A stretch of 64,000 bases of DNA, taken from Sphingomonas caeni. Lineage in GTDB: Bacteria; Pseudomonadota; Alphaproteobacteria; Sphingomonadales; Sphingomonadaceae. Below are positions 54,449 to 63,917 of the stretch, piece by piece (position 1 is the stretch's first letter; every line of letters starts with the position of its first letter). The notes under the pieces are model-generated. The model saw nothing but the letters and a program-made list of their open reading frames with translations. It had not been told where the DNA came from and ran no database searches. The stretch covers positions 310,001 to 374,000 of the forward strand of contig NZ_JAPDOK010000003.1 of the NCBI RefSeq assembly GCF_026013415.1, read 5' to 3'. The position numbers and the translations under genes were made by a program.

Positions 54449-55234
54449 TCACCCGATCAGCTCCCGCGTTGCCTTTTCGACGTCCGCCTGGCGCATCAGC
54501 GCTTCGCCGATCAGGAAGCAGCGGACGCCGTGTTCGGCCATGGCGTCGAGATCGGCGCGCGCCGTCAGGCCGGACTCGGCGACGAAGGTGCAGCCCTCGG
54601 GCGCGCGGCCTACCAGTTCGTAGGTGCGGTCAAAGGAGACCGTGAAGTCCTTGAGATTGCGGTTGTTCACGCCGATCAGGCGAGACTTGAGCGACAGCGC
54701 ACGGTCCAGCTCCGCCGCGTCGTGCACCTCGACCAGCACGTCCATGCCGAGCCCGATCGCGGCGTCCTCGATCTCGGCCATCCGGGCGTCGTCGAGCGCG
54801 GCGACGATGATCAGGATCGCGTCTGCGCCGATGCCGCGCGCCTCGATCACCTGCCAGGGATCGACCATGAAATCCTTGCGGAGGACCGGGATCGAGACGG
54901 CGGCGCGGGCGGCGATCAGATAATCCTCATGGCCCTGGAAACCCGGTGCGTCGGTGAGGACCGAGAGACAGGCCGCGCCGCCGGCCTGATAGGCGCGGGC
55001 ATGGGCGGCGGGATCGAAATCGGCGCGGATCAGACCCTTGGAGGGGCTGGCCTTCTTGACCTCGGCGATCAGGCCATAGCCGGTCGCGGCCTTGGCATCG
55101 AGCGCGGCGCGGAAGCCGCGCGGGGGCGTTTGCGCAAGCGCGGCGGCGCTGAGGTCGGCAAGGCTGGTCGCGGCCTTGCGCCCGGCGACTTCGACGCGCT
55201 TGCGGTCCAGGATTTCGTCCAGCATCGTACTCAT
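54449..55234 (-). CDS. trpC: Indole-3-glycerol phosphate synthase
   Basis: 261 aa from ATG 55234 ([21 protein letters not shown]). TIM-barrel motifs: [17 protein letters not shown] (catalytic Glu and Lys), [24 protein letters not shown] and FVAESGL. It closes the indole ring in tryptophan synthesis. Its start overlaps the trpD stop (ATGA). A longer in-frame start lies within trpD and is rejected. Confidence 0.95.
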   Translation of the reverse strand: MSTMLDEILDRKRVEVAGRKAATSLADLSAAALAQTPPRGFRAALDAKAATGYGLIAEVKKASPSKGLIRADFDPAAHARAYQAGGAACLSVLTDAPGFQGHEDYLIAARAAVSIPVLRKDFMVDPWQVIEARGIGADAILIIVAALDDARMAEIEDAAIGLGMDVLVEVHDAAELDRALSLKSRLIGVNNRNLKDFTVSFDRTYELVGRAPEGCTFVAESGLTARADLDAMAEHGVRCFLIGEALMRQADVEKATRELIG

Positions 55235-56226
55235 GAATAGGCGATCCAGCAGTCGAGCAGCGCATTGGCAAGCCCGTTGTCGAGGACCTCGGCGGCTTCC
55301 TCGGCGCCGTCCCGCAGGTCGGCGGCGCGGCCGGCGACCATCAGCGCGGCGGCGGCGTTGAGGAGGACGGCGTCGCGATAGGCGCCCTTCTCGCCGAGCA
55401 GCAGCTTGCGCAGCGCCACCGCATTCTCTTGCGGGTTGCCGCCGCGGATCGCGCTGAGCGGGTGGCGGGGGAGACCGGCATCCTCGGGGGTGATCCGCGC
55501 GGGCAGGCTCGCGCTGCCCACATTGACGGCGATGCTCGCGCCCTCGGTCGAGAGTTCGTCGAGCCCTTCCTCGCCCGCGATCACCGCGGCGGCCTCGGTG
55601 CCGAGCTGCGCCAGCGCCTCGGCAAAGACAGGCGCATAGTCGGGGCGTGCGATGCCGATCAGCTGGCGGGTGACGTGCGCGGGGTTGGCGAGCGGACCCA
55701 TCAGGTTGAAGATGGTGCGGCGGCCGATGCGCCTGCGGATCGGCCCGATGCGCGCAAGCGCCGGATGATGGTGCTGTGCGAACAGGAAGGCGATGCCGAT
55801 ATCGCTCAGGCTCGCCTCGGCCCGGGCGGTGGCGCGGTCGAGGTCGAGGCCCAGTGCCTCGAGCGTGTCGGCGGCACCGGCCTTGGACGAAGCGGCGCGG
55901 TTGCCATGCTTGGCGACGGGGACGCCGCAGGCCGCGACCACCAGCGCGACCGCGGTCGAGACGTTGAGCGTATGGTGGCCATCGCCGCCGGTGCCGCACA
56001 CATCGATCGCGCCGGCGGGGGCGGCGACGGGGATCAGCCGGGCGCGCATCGCGCGGGCGGCCTCGGCGATCTCGACGCTGGTCTCGCCGCGTTCGGCGAG
56101 CGCGATCAGAAAGGCCTCGATCTCGGCCTCGGGCACGTCGCCGTCGAGCAGATCGGCAAAGGCCTGCGCGGCGGATTCGCGCGCGAGCGGCGCACTGGGA
56201 TCGGGAAGGAGGGCGAAGACGGTCAC
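55231..56226 (-). CDS. trpD: Anthranilate phosphoribosyltransferase
   Basis: 331 aa starting at GTG 56226 (V-T-V-F-A-L-L-P-D). Signature residues: [52 protein letters not shown], then [24 protein letters not shown]. It joins anthranilate to PRPP. It is coupled to trpC. trpG lies ~1.7 kb upstream, separated by a small gene and an opposing gene, so it is not a simple trpGDC operon. Confidence 0.93.
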   Translation of the reverse strand: MTVFALLPDPSAPLARESAAQAFADLLDGDVPEAEIEAFLIALAERGETSVEIAEAARAMRARLIPVAAPAGAIDVCGTGGDGHHTLNVSTAVALVVAACGVPVAKHGNRAASSKAGAADTLEALGLDLDRATARAEASLSDIGIAFLFAQHHHPALARIGPIRRRIGRRTIFNLMGPLANPAHVTRQLIGIARPDYAPVFAEALAQLGTEAAAVIAGEEGLDELSTEGASIAVNVGSASLPARITPEDAGLPRHPLSAIRGGNPQENAVALRKLLLGEKGAYRDAVLLNAAAALMVAGRAADLRDGAEEAAEVLDNGLANALLDCWIAYS

Positions 56227-56272
56227 GGCGTCGCTATCCCGTTCCGGGCGGCCGGAGTCGAGATAGAATTGC

Positions 56273-56629
56273 TTAGGGCGCGTCACCCTTGAGGCGATGA
56301 TAGCGATTGTTGAGTTCCGCCACATCGTTGGGGGTGAGCGTCACCGGACCCTCCGCGGAACGGTAGGTCATCTTGGCGCCCGGACCATCGCCATGGAAGG
56401 GGAGCGACGCCAGCGCCTGTTGCATCAGCGGATCGTCGAGCGGGGCGGCGAGCTGGCTGGTCCGGATCGCCGCCCTGGAGACCGGGATGCCCGGATTGCC
56501 CGGCCATTCGGTCATCTCGGGCTGGTTCACGGGATGCGCGGGCGAGAAAAGGCCCCCGACGAGGCGGATCGTCACCGCCATTACGATCAGGAAGCCCAGC
56601 CGCCACATCAACCGATTCAGGAAGCCCAT
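56273..56629 (-). CDS. Single-helix membrane protein, unknown
   Basis: 118 aa; GGAGCGAGGG precedes the ATG. One N-terminal hydrophobic segment, RLGFLIVMAVTIRLVGGLF, then a Pro/Ala-rich soluble part ending VTLTPNDVAELNNRYHRLKGDAP. No family recognised. It is 46 bp upstream of trpD on the same strand, so the trpD-trpC pair may begin with it. The 197-base gap to the divergent gene at 56827 is AT-rich in the middle (e.g. AATTATAAACTATAC) and should hold promoters. Confidence 0.6.
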   Translation of the reverse strand: MGFLNRLMWRLGFLIVMAVTIRLVGGLFSPAHPVNQPEMTEWPGNPGIPVSRAAIRTSQLAAPLDDPLMQQALASLPFHGDGPGAKMTYRSAEGPVTLTPNDVAELNNRYHRLKGDAP

Positions 56630-56826
56630 CGCCCTCGCTCCGCCTTGCCGGAGCAAGGAAGCCAGAGCGAGCTTAACATCGGGTAAGGGCGGTACGGAGG
56701 GTGAATTGATCGATGCTCAATTATAAACTATACACTGCTCAATTAATTCGCTAGGCGGGCGGATACGGAACATTCACGCTGGGCGGGCGACGACTGGGGA
56801 CGCTCGGGGCAAAGGGGGAAGACGCG

Positions 56827-57963
56827 ATGCGCAAGTGGCTGAGGCAGCTTGAAAAGGATCTCGAATCGCCGATCGAGGTGCGCCGGTTCGGCAGCGGCTG
56901 GTTTTCGGGGCTGTTCGGGCTGGTGCTCGCGGTTTCGGGGCTGTGCCTCGTGGTATCGCTACGTTGGCCCGATCTCGCCTCGATGCCCGAACTGGCGGCG
57001 CTCCGGGCGGTGCCCTGGTTCCGCGGGCTGGTCCATGCGGTGCTGATCGCGGCCTATGCGCTGGCGTTGCTCAGCCTGATGCTGCGGCCGCGCAAGGCGA
57101 TCGGCGCGACGGCGCTGGTGGTGGTGATCGCCGCGACCCTGCTCGGGGGCGCCAATGTCCAGCCGCACGAGACGCGCGACTGGGGCATCTTTTTCGGCGT
57201 CGATTTCTTCGTGATCAATCTGGTGATGATCGGGCTGATGTTCGCCCCGGTCGAGCGGATGTTCCCGCACCGGCGCGGCCAGCGGCTGTTCCGGCCCGAA
57301 TGGGGCGAGGACCTGTTCTACTATCTGGTGAGTTCGATGCTGATCCAGCTGACCACCTTCCTCGCGCTCGGCCCGTCGACATTGGTGATGGCGGCGACGG
57401 GCGGGTTCGGCGAATTTCGCGCCGCGGTGGCGGGCCAGCCCTGGCTGCTCCAGTTCGTCGAGGTGCTGATCGTCACCGACCTCGCCCAATATTGGTTCCA
57501 CCGCGCCTTTCACCGCATCCCCTTCCTGTGGGGCTTCCACGCCGTCCACCATTCGGCGAAGTCGATGGACTGGCTGGCGGGCGCGCGGATGCATTTCGTG
57601 GAGATCGTGGCGTTGCGCGGGCTGACCTCGCTGCCGCTGCTGACCCTGGGGTTCAGCCCGTCGGTGATGCAGGCTTATGTGGGGTTCGTGTTTATCTATG
57701 CGACGATCGTCCACGCCAATTTGCGTGGTGATTTCAACCTGTTGGGGCGGTTCGTGGTCACGCCGCGCTTTCATCACTGGCACCATGGAATCGACGACAT
57801 CGCGGTGGACAAGAATTTTGCGATCCATTTTCCGCTGCTCGACCGGCTTTTCGGGACCTATCATTTCCCGAAGAGTGAATGGCCGAGCGGCTATGGCGTG
57901 CCGGAAAGCGTGCCGCGGGGATATGCAGCGCAGTTGCTCTATCCGTTCCGGCGGAAGGGTTAG
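56827..57963 (+). CDS. Fatty-acid-hydroxylase / sterol-desaturase superfamily membrane protein
   Basis: 378 aa with ~7 hydrophobic helices and the diiron histidine clusters: HRAFH (~226), HAVHHS (~238) and FHHWHHG (~316), plus an early [11 protein letters not shown]. The superfamily oxidises lipids such as carotenoids, sterols, sphingolipids or ubiquinone; sphingomonad members are often linked to sphingolipid or carotenoid change, but the substrate cannot be read. It is expected in the inner membrane. It lies on the opposite strand within the trp cluster and overlaps the trpG stop by 4 bp. Confidence 0.85.
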   Translation: MRKWLRQLEKDLESPIEVRRFGSGWFSGLFGLVLAVSGLCLVVSLRWPDLASMPELAALRAVPWFRGLVHAVLIAAYALALLSLMLRPRKAIGATALVVVIAATLLGGANVQPHETRDWGIFFGVDFFVINLVMIGLMFAPVERMFPHRRGQRLFRPEWGEDLFYYLVSSMLIQLTTFLALGPSTLVMAATGGFGEFRAAVAGQPWLLQFVEVLIVTDLAQYWFHRAFHRIPFLWGFHAVHHSAKSMDWLAGARMHFVEIVALRGLTSLPLLTLGFSPSVMQAYVGFVFIYATIVHANLRGDFNLLGRFVVTPRFHHWHHGIDDIAVDKNFAIHFPLLDRLFGTYHFPKSEWPSGYGVPESVPRGYAAQLLYPFRRKG

Positions 57964-58544
57964 GCCAGCGCCTTCGCCTCTAGCCCCGCGAGGCGCATGA
58001 AATTGGCCAGCATCGCATGGCCGTGTTCGGTGGCGATGCTTTCGGGGTGGAACTGGACGCCGTGGATCGGGAGGGTGGCGTGGCGGAAGCCCATCACGGT
58101 GCCGTCCTCGGCGGTGGCGTTGACGATCAGGTCCGCGGGCACCTCCTCGACGATCAGCGAGTGATAGCGCGTCGCGGTGAAGGGCGAGGGGAGGCCCTCG
58201 AACAGCCCGGTGCCGTCATGCGAAACCGGGCAGGTCTTGCCGTGCATCAGCCCGCCGCGCACCACTTGCCCACCGAAATGCTGGCCGATCGCCTGATGGC
58301 CGAGGCACACGCCGAGCAAAGGCTTGCCCAGTTCGGCGCAGGCGGCGACCAGGTCGAGGCTGATCCCGGCCTCGTTGGGAGTGCAGGGGCCCGGCGAGAT
58401 GAGGAAGGCCTGGGCGTTGCTCGCGATCGCGTCGCGCGCGGTGAGGGCGTCGTTGCGGACGACCTGAACTTCGGCGCCCAGCTCCATCAGGTAATGGACG
58501 AGGTTCCAGGTGAAGCTGTCATAATTGTCGAGGACGAGGATCAT
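57960..58544 (-). CDS. trpG: Anthranilate synthase glutamine amidotransferase subunit
   Basis: 194 aa. Class I amidotransferase triad: Cys80 in [10 protein letters not shown], His166 and Glu168 in QFHPESI. The opening [17 protein letters not shown] and the CTPNEAG loop are typical of TrpG/PabA. It gives ammonia from glutamine to TrpE; trpE is not in this window. The adjacent MetX-like gene is only 11 bp upstream on the same strand. Confidence 0.93.
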   Translation of the reverse strand: MILVLDNYDSFTWNLVHYLMELGAEVQVVRNDALTARDAIASNAQAFLISPGPCTPNEAGISLDLVAACAELGKPLLGVCLGHQAIGQHFGGQVVRGGLMHGKTCPVSHDGTGLFEGLPSPFTATRYHSLIVEEVPADLIVNATAEDGTVMGFRHATLPIHGVQFHPESIATEHGHAMLANFMRLAGLEAKALA

Positions 58545-58555
58545 GGCCGCGCCAC

Positions 58556-59620
58556 TTAGTGCGTCGCCAGCAATTGCGCCAGATCGGCTTTCCAGAACCT
58601 GGCCCAAGTGTGTGTCCCATGCCCGCGCGTTTCGGTGGTGGCGGGAATCAGGATGAAGCGCGCGTGGGGCATGCGCTTCACTTCGCGCTCGGCGATGCCG
58701 AGTTCGGGCGGGTTGATGAAATCGTCGGCCGAATTGATCCACAGGACGGGGACGGTGATCCGCTCGAGAAAGGGCGAGGGATTGTAGTTCCGCGAGGCTT
58801 CGAGCCAGTAGATGGTGTCGTTCGCGTCGGCCATGGTCGCGAAGCGCGCAGCCATCGGGCCGGCGAGTTCGGCCTCGAGTTTCTCGCGGGTGGGGAAGTG
58901 GTCCTGCAGCATCAGCGGGTTCGCGCCCGCGATGATCGACAGGCTGGTCGCGGTGCGCATTCCGGACAGGGGCTGGGCGGTGTAGTTGCCATTGTCCCAG
59001 GCCGGATCGGCCTCGATCGCGTCGATCGAGAGCTTGCGCCACAGCCGGTTGCGGCCGGCAATCTCGACCGGCTGGCACGCGAACGGGGCGAGGCGTTCGG
59101 CGAAACCGGGGTGGGTCGTGCCCCAGACAAAGGCGTGCATGCATCCCATCGAGGTACCGAGGATCAGCCGCAGCCTGGTCACGCCCAGCCCATCGACCAG
59201 CAGGCGGCGCTGGGCCTCGACCATGTCGTCATAATCGTAATGCGGGAAGGCCATGCGCAGCCCGTCGCTCGGCTTGGAGGAGCCGCCATGGCCGATATTG
59301 TCGGGCAGGATGATGTAATGGGTGGCGATGTCGAGCGGGGCGCCGGGGCCGTAAAGCTCGTCGGCGAACTGGGGCTGGAGGAACTGCTTGCCGGTGCCGC
59401 CGGTGCCGTGGAGGACCATCACCGCATTGTCGATCCGGCCGTTCTTGTCGCGGTGCGGGAAGCCGAGCGTGGTGTAATGCATCCGCAGCTCGGGGAGCTT
59501 CTCGCCCGATTTGAAGGCGAAATCGTGGAGGGTGAAGTCGCCTTCCTTGATCGGCCAGTCCTTCGCGGCGGCGGGGGTAGCGGTGAGGATCAGGGCGAGG
59601 AGAGTGAGAAGGATGCGCAT
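58556..59620 (-). CDS. Secreted MetX-like alpha/beta hydrolase
   Basis: 354 aa with a signal peptide ([20 protein letters not shown]). The homoserine-acetyltransferase-type fold is clear: [16 protein letters not shown], nucleophile elbow GTSMG with Ser157, ADDFINPPE (Asp) and GHGTHTW (His). Cytoplasmic MetX enzymes lack a signal, so this one is probably a periplasmic esterase or acyltransferase of the same fold rather than a methionine enzyme. It is 11 bp upstream of trpG and may share its transcript, which is odd for a tryptophan gene. Confidence 0.78.
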   Translation of the reverse strand: MRILLTLLALILTATPAAAKDWPIKEGDFTLHDFAFKSGEKLPELRMHYTTLGFPHRDKNGRIDNAVMVLHGTGGTGKQFLQPQFADELYGPGAPLDIATHYIILPDNIGHGGSSKPSDGLRMAFPHYDYDDMVEAQRRLLVDGLGVTRLRLILGTSMGCMHAFVWGTTHPGFAERLAPFACQPVEIAGRNRLWRKLSIDAIEADPAWDNGNYTAQPLSGMRTATSLSIIAGANPLMLQDHFPTREKLEAELAGPMAARFATMADANDTIYWLEASRNYNPSPFLERITVPVLWINSADDFINPPELGIAEREVKRMPHARFILIPATTETRGHGTHTWARFWKADLAQLLATH

Positions 59621-59717
59621 GGAGGCATGCGTAACCCAAATCCTCTCCCGAAGGGAGAGGGGGCCGCTTGACTCCGGGCGGCCTGCTGCGTTTCGTGGCG
59701 CGAGGGAGGAATCGGCG

Positions 59718-60446
59718 ATGCCTGGTTTGATACTTGCGGTCGCGCTTTCGACTGCCGCGACGCAAACCGCGGATGATATCGGAACGCGGCCTTCCTTCGA
59801 GCAAGGCGTCGCGCTTGGCGAGCGCGCCATCAAGGGCAGCCTGATCGACCCGGGTTCGGCGCAGATCGAATGGCCATATGATTTTACCGGCGGCTCGCTG
59901 AAGCCCCTGATCGGGCGGCGTCAGGCGGGCTATTATACCTGCGGTTGGGTCAACGCGAAGAATCGGATGGGTGGCTACACCGGCCGCGTCTGGTTCCTGC
60001 TGATGATCCGTAACGACGTGGTCGTCTCGCTGTCCATCGGTTCGGTGGATGGCGTCGACACGGCCACAGCGACCTGCCCGGGCTTGCTGAAGCGGGGTTT
60101 TCTCAGGGCGGCTCCCTCGCGAAATGCCGGTCCGCCGAGTCCTCAGGCGTCGAGTGCGCGAGCTGCATTGGGGGACGGCGAAGCGCCGAATTCGGAAGCC
60201 CCCGTTCAAACCGGATTTGGGGTCACATTCGTCCAGACGCCCTTTGGCGCGATGATCACGGCGATCGCCGCGGGTTCGCCGGCCGAGAAGGCCGGGCTGA
60301 AGCCAGGCGCAGTCATAGAGAGTGTGAACGGGATCCAGTTCAAGGGCTTCGATCTCGCGACCATGCAGAACGTGCTGCAGGCGGCGCACGGGACCGTGAC
60401 CCTGGGAATTGTTGGCGTAGGTGATGTGAAGGTCGTTCGCCCCTAG
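59718..60446 (+). CDS. PDZ-domain secreted protein
   Basis: 242 aa; GAGGGAGGA precedes the ATG. A short leader (PGLILAVALSTAATQ) suggests export. The N-terminal half is unrecognised (YTCGWVNAKNRMGGYTGRVWF). The C-terminal 75 residues are a PDZ domain (MITAIAAGSPAEKAGLKPGAVIESVNGIQFKGFDLATMQNVLQ). No protease domain is present, so it is probably a periplasmic binding or adaptor protein. Confidence 0.72.
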   Translation: MPGLILAVALSTAATQTADDIGTRPSFEQGVALGERAIKGSLIDPGSAQIEWPYDFTGGSLKPLIGRRQAGYYTCGWVNAKNRMGGYTGRVWFLLMIRNDVVVSLSIGSVDGVDTATATCPGLLKRGFLRAAPSRNAGPPSPQASSARAALGDGEAPNSEAPVQTGFGVTFVQTPFGAMITAIAAGSPAEKAGLKPGAVIESVNGIQFKGFDLATMQNVLQAAHGTVTLGIVGVGDVKVVRP

Positions 60447-60494
60447 GCGAAGAAACGGCCGGGGCCCGGCCTTTGCCGGGATGACGCGCGGGCT

Positions 60495-61259
60495 CTAGGG
60501 CCGCTGCAGCGCCACGACCATCGGGCCGATGTCGGCGCCTACATCCCTGCGGGCGGCAACCGGATCCCATAGCCGCGACACCGCGCCGTCGAGGAACAGT
60601 GCGTTGGGCGCCCCCAGCCGGTCGCGGAACAGCCGGGCGAAGCGGCCGAACGAGACGGGTTGGTCGCTGATCGCGAACCAGGCGGAGCCGTCCGCCGAGA
60701 TGCCGACGCCGTTGCGGGTCTGGAGCGAGGTGCCGTTCTCGCTGATTTCGGGGTGGAGCTTGCCCGCGATCACCAGCATCGGGCCCGACTGGGTGGCGAA
60801 GCGGACATGATCGGGCTTGGCCTTGGCGAAATCATCGGTGGTGGCGACGTGCCAGCCCGCCGCGTCGCCATAGAAGACGCCATTGGGCTTCATGTGGAAA
60901 TTGCCGGGGCCGTCCTTGCGGTTGAGCGGTACCTGGACCGCGCCGTCCTCGACATAATAGCCGATCGGCGCGCCCTCAGGATCGTACATCCCCGCGTTCA
61001 TCGCGAAGGCGAGGCGGGGAAAGCGTTCGCCGAGCCGCGCCTCGAGCTTGTCGAAATCGCGCATCGGCTTGCCGTCTGCGCCGCGGTCGGCGAGCAGAAG
61101 GTCGTGCTTGCCCGGCTGGGCGCGGCAGACGGTGAAGGCCGAGCCTTCGAATTCGACCCTGGAGCAAGCCGCGGCGATCCCGTCGCGGGCCTTGGGGGCT
61201 CCGCAGGCGGCGAGAAACAGGAGTCCGGCGAAGGCGGCGAGCCGGTGGAAGCAGGTCAT
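60495..61259 (-). CDS. Phosphodiester-glycosidase-like (NAGPA/DUF2233) lipoprotein
   Basis: 254 aa from ATG 61259; a GTG three codons earlier is an alternative. Lipobox FLAACG with Cys19. Family motifs: RLAFAMNAGMYDPEGAPIGYYVEDG, NGVFYGD, GPMLVIAGKLHP, NGVGISADG and ALFLDGAVSRLW. The fold is that of the enzyme uncovering mannose-6-phosphate in animals; bacterial forms act on unknown glycans. Envelope-anchored. It is convergent with the PDZ gene; a partial REP half (CCGGCCTTTGCCGGGATGAC) lies between them. Confidence 0.8.
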   Translation of the reverse strand: MTCFHRLAAFAGLLFLAACGAPKARDGIAAACSRVEFEGSAFTVCRAQPGKHDLLLADRGADGKPMRDFDKLEARLGERFPRLAFAMNAGMYDPEGAPIGYYVEDGAVQVPLNRKDGPGNFHMKPNGVFYGDAAGWHVATTDDFAKAKPDHVRFATQSGPMLVIAGKLHPEISENGTSLQTRNGVGISADGSAWFAISDQPVSFGRFARLFRDRLGAPNALFLDGAVSRLWDPVAARRDVGADIGPMVVALQRP

Positions 61260-61367
61260 GCGCACCACTTAGGGACTGGAAATCCCCGGACAAGCCGCAT
61301 TGCGGCCACAGTGGGACGCAACGGTGCGCAGCGCAGGGACGTTGTACGGGGGCAGAGGAGTTTGACC

Positions 61368-61775
61368 GTGTTCGCCAGATTGATGTTCGCCGTCCCGTTG
61401 CTGCTGATCGCCACGCCCGCCCTTGCCCAAAAGGAGGGCGGGGCCCCGCCGCCGCAGCGCGTGCGGAGCGTCGTGCTCTATGGCGAGGAGCAATGCCCCA
61501 AATCGACCGACCCCGACGAGATCGTGGTCTGCGCCCAGGGCGGCGATTCGCCGTACCGCATCCCCAAGGAGCTTCGCGACCAGCCCAATGAGAGCGCCGC
61601 CGCGCAGAGCTGGACGCGGCGGACCGAGACGGTGACCGAGGTCAACCGCGCGGTGCTGCCGGGCAGCTGCTCGCCGATCGGATCGTACGGGCAATCGGGC
61701 TGCTCGCAGGCGATGATCCGCGAATGGTATCGCGAGCGCGCGGACCAGCGACGCAAGGCGGGGCGGGTGCCTTAA
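61368..61775 (+). CDS. Small secreted protein, unknown
   Basis: 135 aa from GTG 61368, with GAGGAG seven to eight bases upstream; an ATG at 61383 is the alternative. Signal peptide LLLIATPALAQ. The mature part contains EEQCPKSTDPDEIVVCAQGGDSPYRIPKELRDQ and two Cys pairs (CPKST...VVCAQ; GSCSPIGSYGQSGCSQ). The S-T-D-P-D-E-I-V-V-C block recurs in sphingomonad secreted proteins that I recall only as hypothetical. Periplasmic; role unknown. Confidence 0.65.
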   Translation: MFARLMFAVPLLLIATPALAQKEGGAPPPQRVRSVVLYGEEQCPKSTDPDEIVVCAQGGDSPYRIPKELRDQPNESAAAQSWTRRTETVTEVNRAVLPGSCSPIGSYGQSGCSQAMIREWYRERADQRRKAGRVP

Positions 61776-61779
61776 TTCC

Positions 61780-61893
61780 CTCTCCCTTTGGAAGAGGGTG
61801 AACCTTGCCGTTCCATTCCGACCTATCGTTCGGTCACCCTCATCCTTCCCAACGCTTCGCGGCGGGCGCCTTCCTTCTCCGGGAGGGAGAGGG
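61780..61893. repeat. Degenerate CCCTCTCCC-family hairpin repeat
   Basis: Left CCCTCTCCC-TTT-GGAAGAGGG (one mismatch), right CCTTCTCCGGGAGGGAGAGGG, with an inner AACGCTTCGCGGCGGGCGCC hairpin. It resembles the 54303-54433 element. It lies between convergent genes (61775 and 61896), so it probably ends both transcripts. Confidence 0.65.
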
Positions 61894-61895
61894 AA

Positions 61896-62657
61896 CTACT
61901 CCCGCCAGCTCCGATCGATCCGGTCGACCAGCCGCACCATCGCCGCGAAATCCGCCGCGCCCGCGCCGCCGGGAATCTGGACCTTGGAGAGGTCGCGCTG
62001 GTGCACCGCGATCACCTCCGGCGGCACCATCAAAGGCTTGCCCATCGACAGCGTCGCCATCTGGATCTCGCACGCGCGCTGGAGCGACCAGTGCTTGAGG
62101 AACGCCTCGGGCAAGGTCCGGCCCATGGCCAGGATGCCGTGGTTGCGCAGGAACATCACGCGCTTGTCGCCCAGATTGGCGATCAGCCGCTCGCCCTCCT
62201 CCGAACGGACCGTCACACCCTCGAAATCATGATAGGCGATCTGGCCGATGAAGTTGCACGCGTAGAAATTGACCGGCTGGAGCCCGCCCTCGAGCGAAGC
62301 CACCGCCATGCCCGCGGTGGTATGCGTGTGCATGATGCAATGCGCATCCTCGAGATGGCGGTGGAACAGCGAATGCTGGACGAAGCCGGCAAGATTCACC
62401 GGATAGGGGTTATCGTCGAGCTTGTTGCCGTCGATATCGATCTTGACGAGGTTCGAGGCCTTCACCTCGCTGAAATGCAGCCCGAACGGGTTGATCAGGA
62501 ACGCGCTGTCCTCGCCGGGCACCTTCAGCGTGATATGGTTGTAGATCATCTCGTCCCAGCCGAGCATCGCGAACACGCGGTAGCAGGCGGCGAGCTGCTG
62601 ACGGGCTTCCCATTCGGCCTCGGTGACCTTCGGCTTTTCCTGAAGCGCGGTGGCCAT
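61896..62657 (-). CDS. Class II aldolase/adducin-family protein
   Basis: 253 aa. Metal site: His110 and His112 in IMHTHTTAGMAVA and His173 in LRNHGILAMG; the third family histidine may be elsewhere. Catalytic acid not assigned. The family includes L-fuculose-phosphate and ribulose-5-phosphate epimerases and also non-enzymatic members. No signal peptide. ATG with AGAGGGATC upstream. Substrate unknown. Confidence 0.8.
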   Translation of the reverse strand: MATALQEKPKVTEAEWEARQQLAACYRVFAMLGWDEMIYNHITLKVPGEDSAFLINPFGLHFSEVKASNLVKIDIDGNKLDDNPYPVNLAGFVQHSLFHRHLEDAHCIMHTHTTAGMAVASLEGGLQPVNFYACNFIGQIAYHDFEGVTVRSEEGERLIANLGDKRVMFLRNHGILAMGRTLPEAFLKHWSLQRACEIQMATLSMGKPLMVPPEVIAVHQRDLSKVQIPGGAGAADFAAMVRLVDRIDRSWRE

Positions 62658-62820
62658 GATCCCTCTCCTCGGTTTTCGTAAGCGCGGTATGCCATGCCAT
62701 CACGCATCGGCGCAACGCCGAGGTTGAATCCGTAATCTCCTCAACCGGAGAATTACCAAAATCCGCGCGATCGGGCGGCGCCTAGAGCGGCCCCCTCGAA
62801 ACACCAAGAGGACAAGTTCG

Positions 62821-63480
62821 ATGCGCACGACCCTGATTATCGCCCTGGCGGGCACCGCGCTGTTTGCCACCCCCGCCTTTGCCCAGAACGACCGGGAGGC
62901 CGGTGACTGGCTGGTGCGCGCCCGCGCCATATTGGTCACGCCGAACGAGGAGAGCGGCGCGGTGACCGGCATCGCCGGCAGCGGGGCGACTGTCGATGAC
63001 GACGTGATGCCGGAGGTCGACTTCACCTATTTCGTCACGCGCCACATCGGCGCCGAGTTGATCCTCGCCACCACCAAGCACAATGTGAACGGCGCCGGAT
63101 CCATCGCCGGACTCGGCCGCATCGCGAGCAGCCGGGTGCTGCCTCCCACGCTCACGCTGCAATATCATTTTGCCCCGGGCGGCGCGGTGCACCCCTATGT
63201 CGGCGCGGGCGTCAACTACACCATTTTCTATTCGGAGAAGGCGACTTCGTCGCTCAACACCGCGCTCGGCGCGACCACGATCGATATGGAAGACAGCGCC
63301 GGCTACGCGCTCCAGGCGGGCGTCGATATCGATGTGGGCCACAACCTCTTCATCAACGCCGATGTCAAATATATCGACATGGACACGACCGCGACGCTGA
63401 GGTCCGGCGCCACGGTGCGGACGCTCGACGTGAGTATCGATCCCATCGTCGCATCCGTGGGTGTTGGCGTGAAGTTCTAA
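62821..63480 (+). CDS. OmpW-family outer membrane protein
   Basis: 219 aa; signal peptide LIIALAGTALFATPAFAQ. The 8-strand barrel features are seen: GDWLVRARAILVTP near the start, HIGAELILATTKHNV, PTLTLQYHFAPGGAVHPYVGAGVNYTIFY, and the C-terminal VASVGVGVKF ending in Phe. It forms a small outer-membrane channel for hydrophobic compounds (family knowledge). The ATG at 62821 has AAGAGGACAAGTTCG upstream. Confidence 0.9.
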   Translation: MRTTLIIALAGTALFATPAFAQNDREAGDWLVRARAILVTPNEESGAVTGIAGSGATVDDDVMPEVDFTYFVTRHIGAELILATTKHNVNGAGSIAGLGRIASSRVLPPTLTLQYHFAPGGAVHPYVGAGVNYTIFYSEKATSSLNTALGATTIDMEDSAGYALQAGVDIDVGHNLFINADVKYIDMDTTATLRSGATVRTLDVSIDPIVASVGVGVKF

Positions 63481-63541
63481 GGAACGCTCACCTCGCCACG
63501 CTTCAGCCTCTCCCGGTGATCCCCCGGGAGGGGCCGGACTG

Positions 63542-63706
63542 CTAGTTGCGGAAGAGCGGGGTGCGGTTCCAGCCGCCGAGCAGGCCGAAGCGGCGCACGC
63601 GCCGGAGCCGGTCCGCGGCCTCGTGCAGGGCCTGGCCCTCGGCCAGCGAACGGGCCTGGCCCGCGCGGGCGTCAAGTTCCTGAGCGAGAGTGATCTTCTG
63701 CCCCAT
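63542..63706 (-). CDS. 54-aa small protein, unknown
   Basis: A short gene: ATG at 63706, stop TAG at 63544-63542. The protein begins MGQKITLAQELDARAGQARS and ends GLLGGWNRTPLFRN. It is helical and basic, with an RLRRVRRFGLLGG core. No family recognised. A perfect DnaA box (63716-63724) lies just upstream. Real-gene support: clean start, no internal stops, typical codon bias. Confidence 0.55.
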   Translation of the reverse strand: MGQKITLAQELDARAGQARSLAEGQALHEAADRLRRVRRFGLLGGWNRTPLFRN

Positions 63707-63715
63707 GTCCACAAG

Positions 63716-63724
63716 TTATCCACA
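63716..63724 (+). promoter_or_regulatory. Perfect DnaA box
   Basis: TTATCCACA, an exact match to the DnaA consensus, 10 bp upstream of the small gene at 63542-63706. Only one perfect box is seen; GTCCACAAG (63707-63715) is at best a weak relative. A lone box suggests DnaA-linked control rather than an origin. Confidence 0.55.
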
Positions 63725-63837
63725 GATTTGTGAACAGGCAATGACGAAGGGGTTAACGCGCGGATGAGCCGCAGCGGGGAGGAGATCCTGGATTTGGGGA
63801 GAGGCCACCCGGCAGCCTTGCTGCCGTCACCAGCGGC

Positions 63838-63917
63838 CGAAAACGTGCCCCGCACGTTTTCGAGTCCGCTGTCACCACGCGAAATCATCGCCCCGCGATG
63901 ATTTCCAGCGTGGTGAC
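63838..63917. repeat. Two tandem perfect hairpins downstream of tRNA-Glu
   Basis: Hairpin 1: CGAAAACGTGC-CCC-GCACGTTTTCG (63838-63862; 11-bp perfect arms), with CAGCGG/CCGCTG outside. Hairpin 2: GAAATCATCGC-CCC-GCGATGATTTC (63881-63905; 11-bp perfect arms), with GTCACCACGC (63871-63880) and GCGTGGTGAC (63908-63917) outside, separated by a 2-base bulge. Hairpin 2 overlaps the 3' end of tRNA-Glu. Both loops are CCC. Confidence 0.85.

Noticed and set aside
63711-63735. Possible replication origin near the DnaA box
   Set aside because: Only one perfect box, no AT-rich unwinding region, no dnaA/hemE/rep genes or box cluster in the vicinity.
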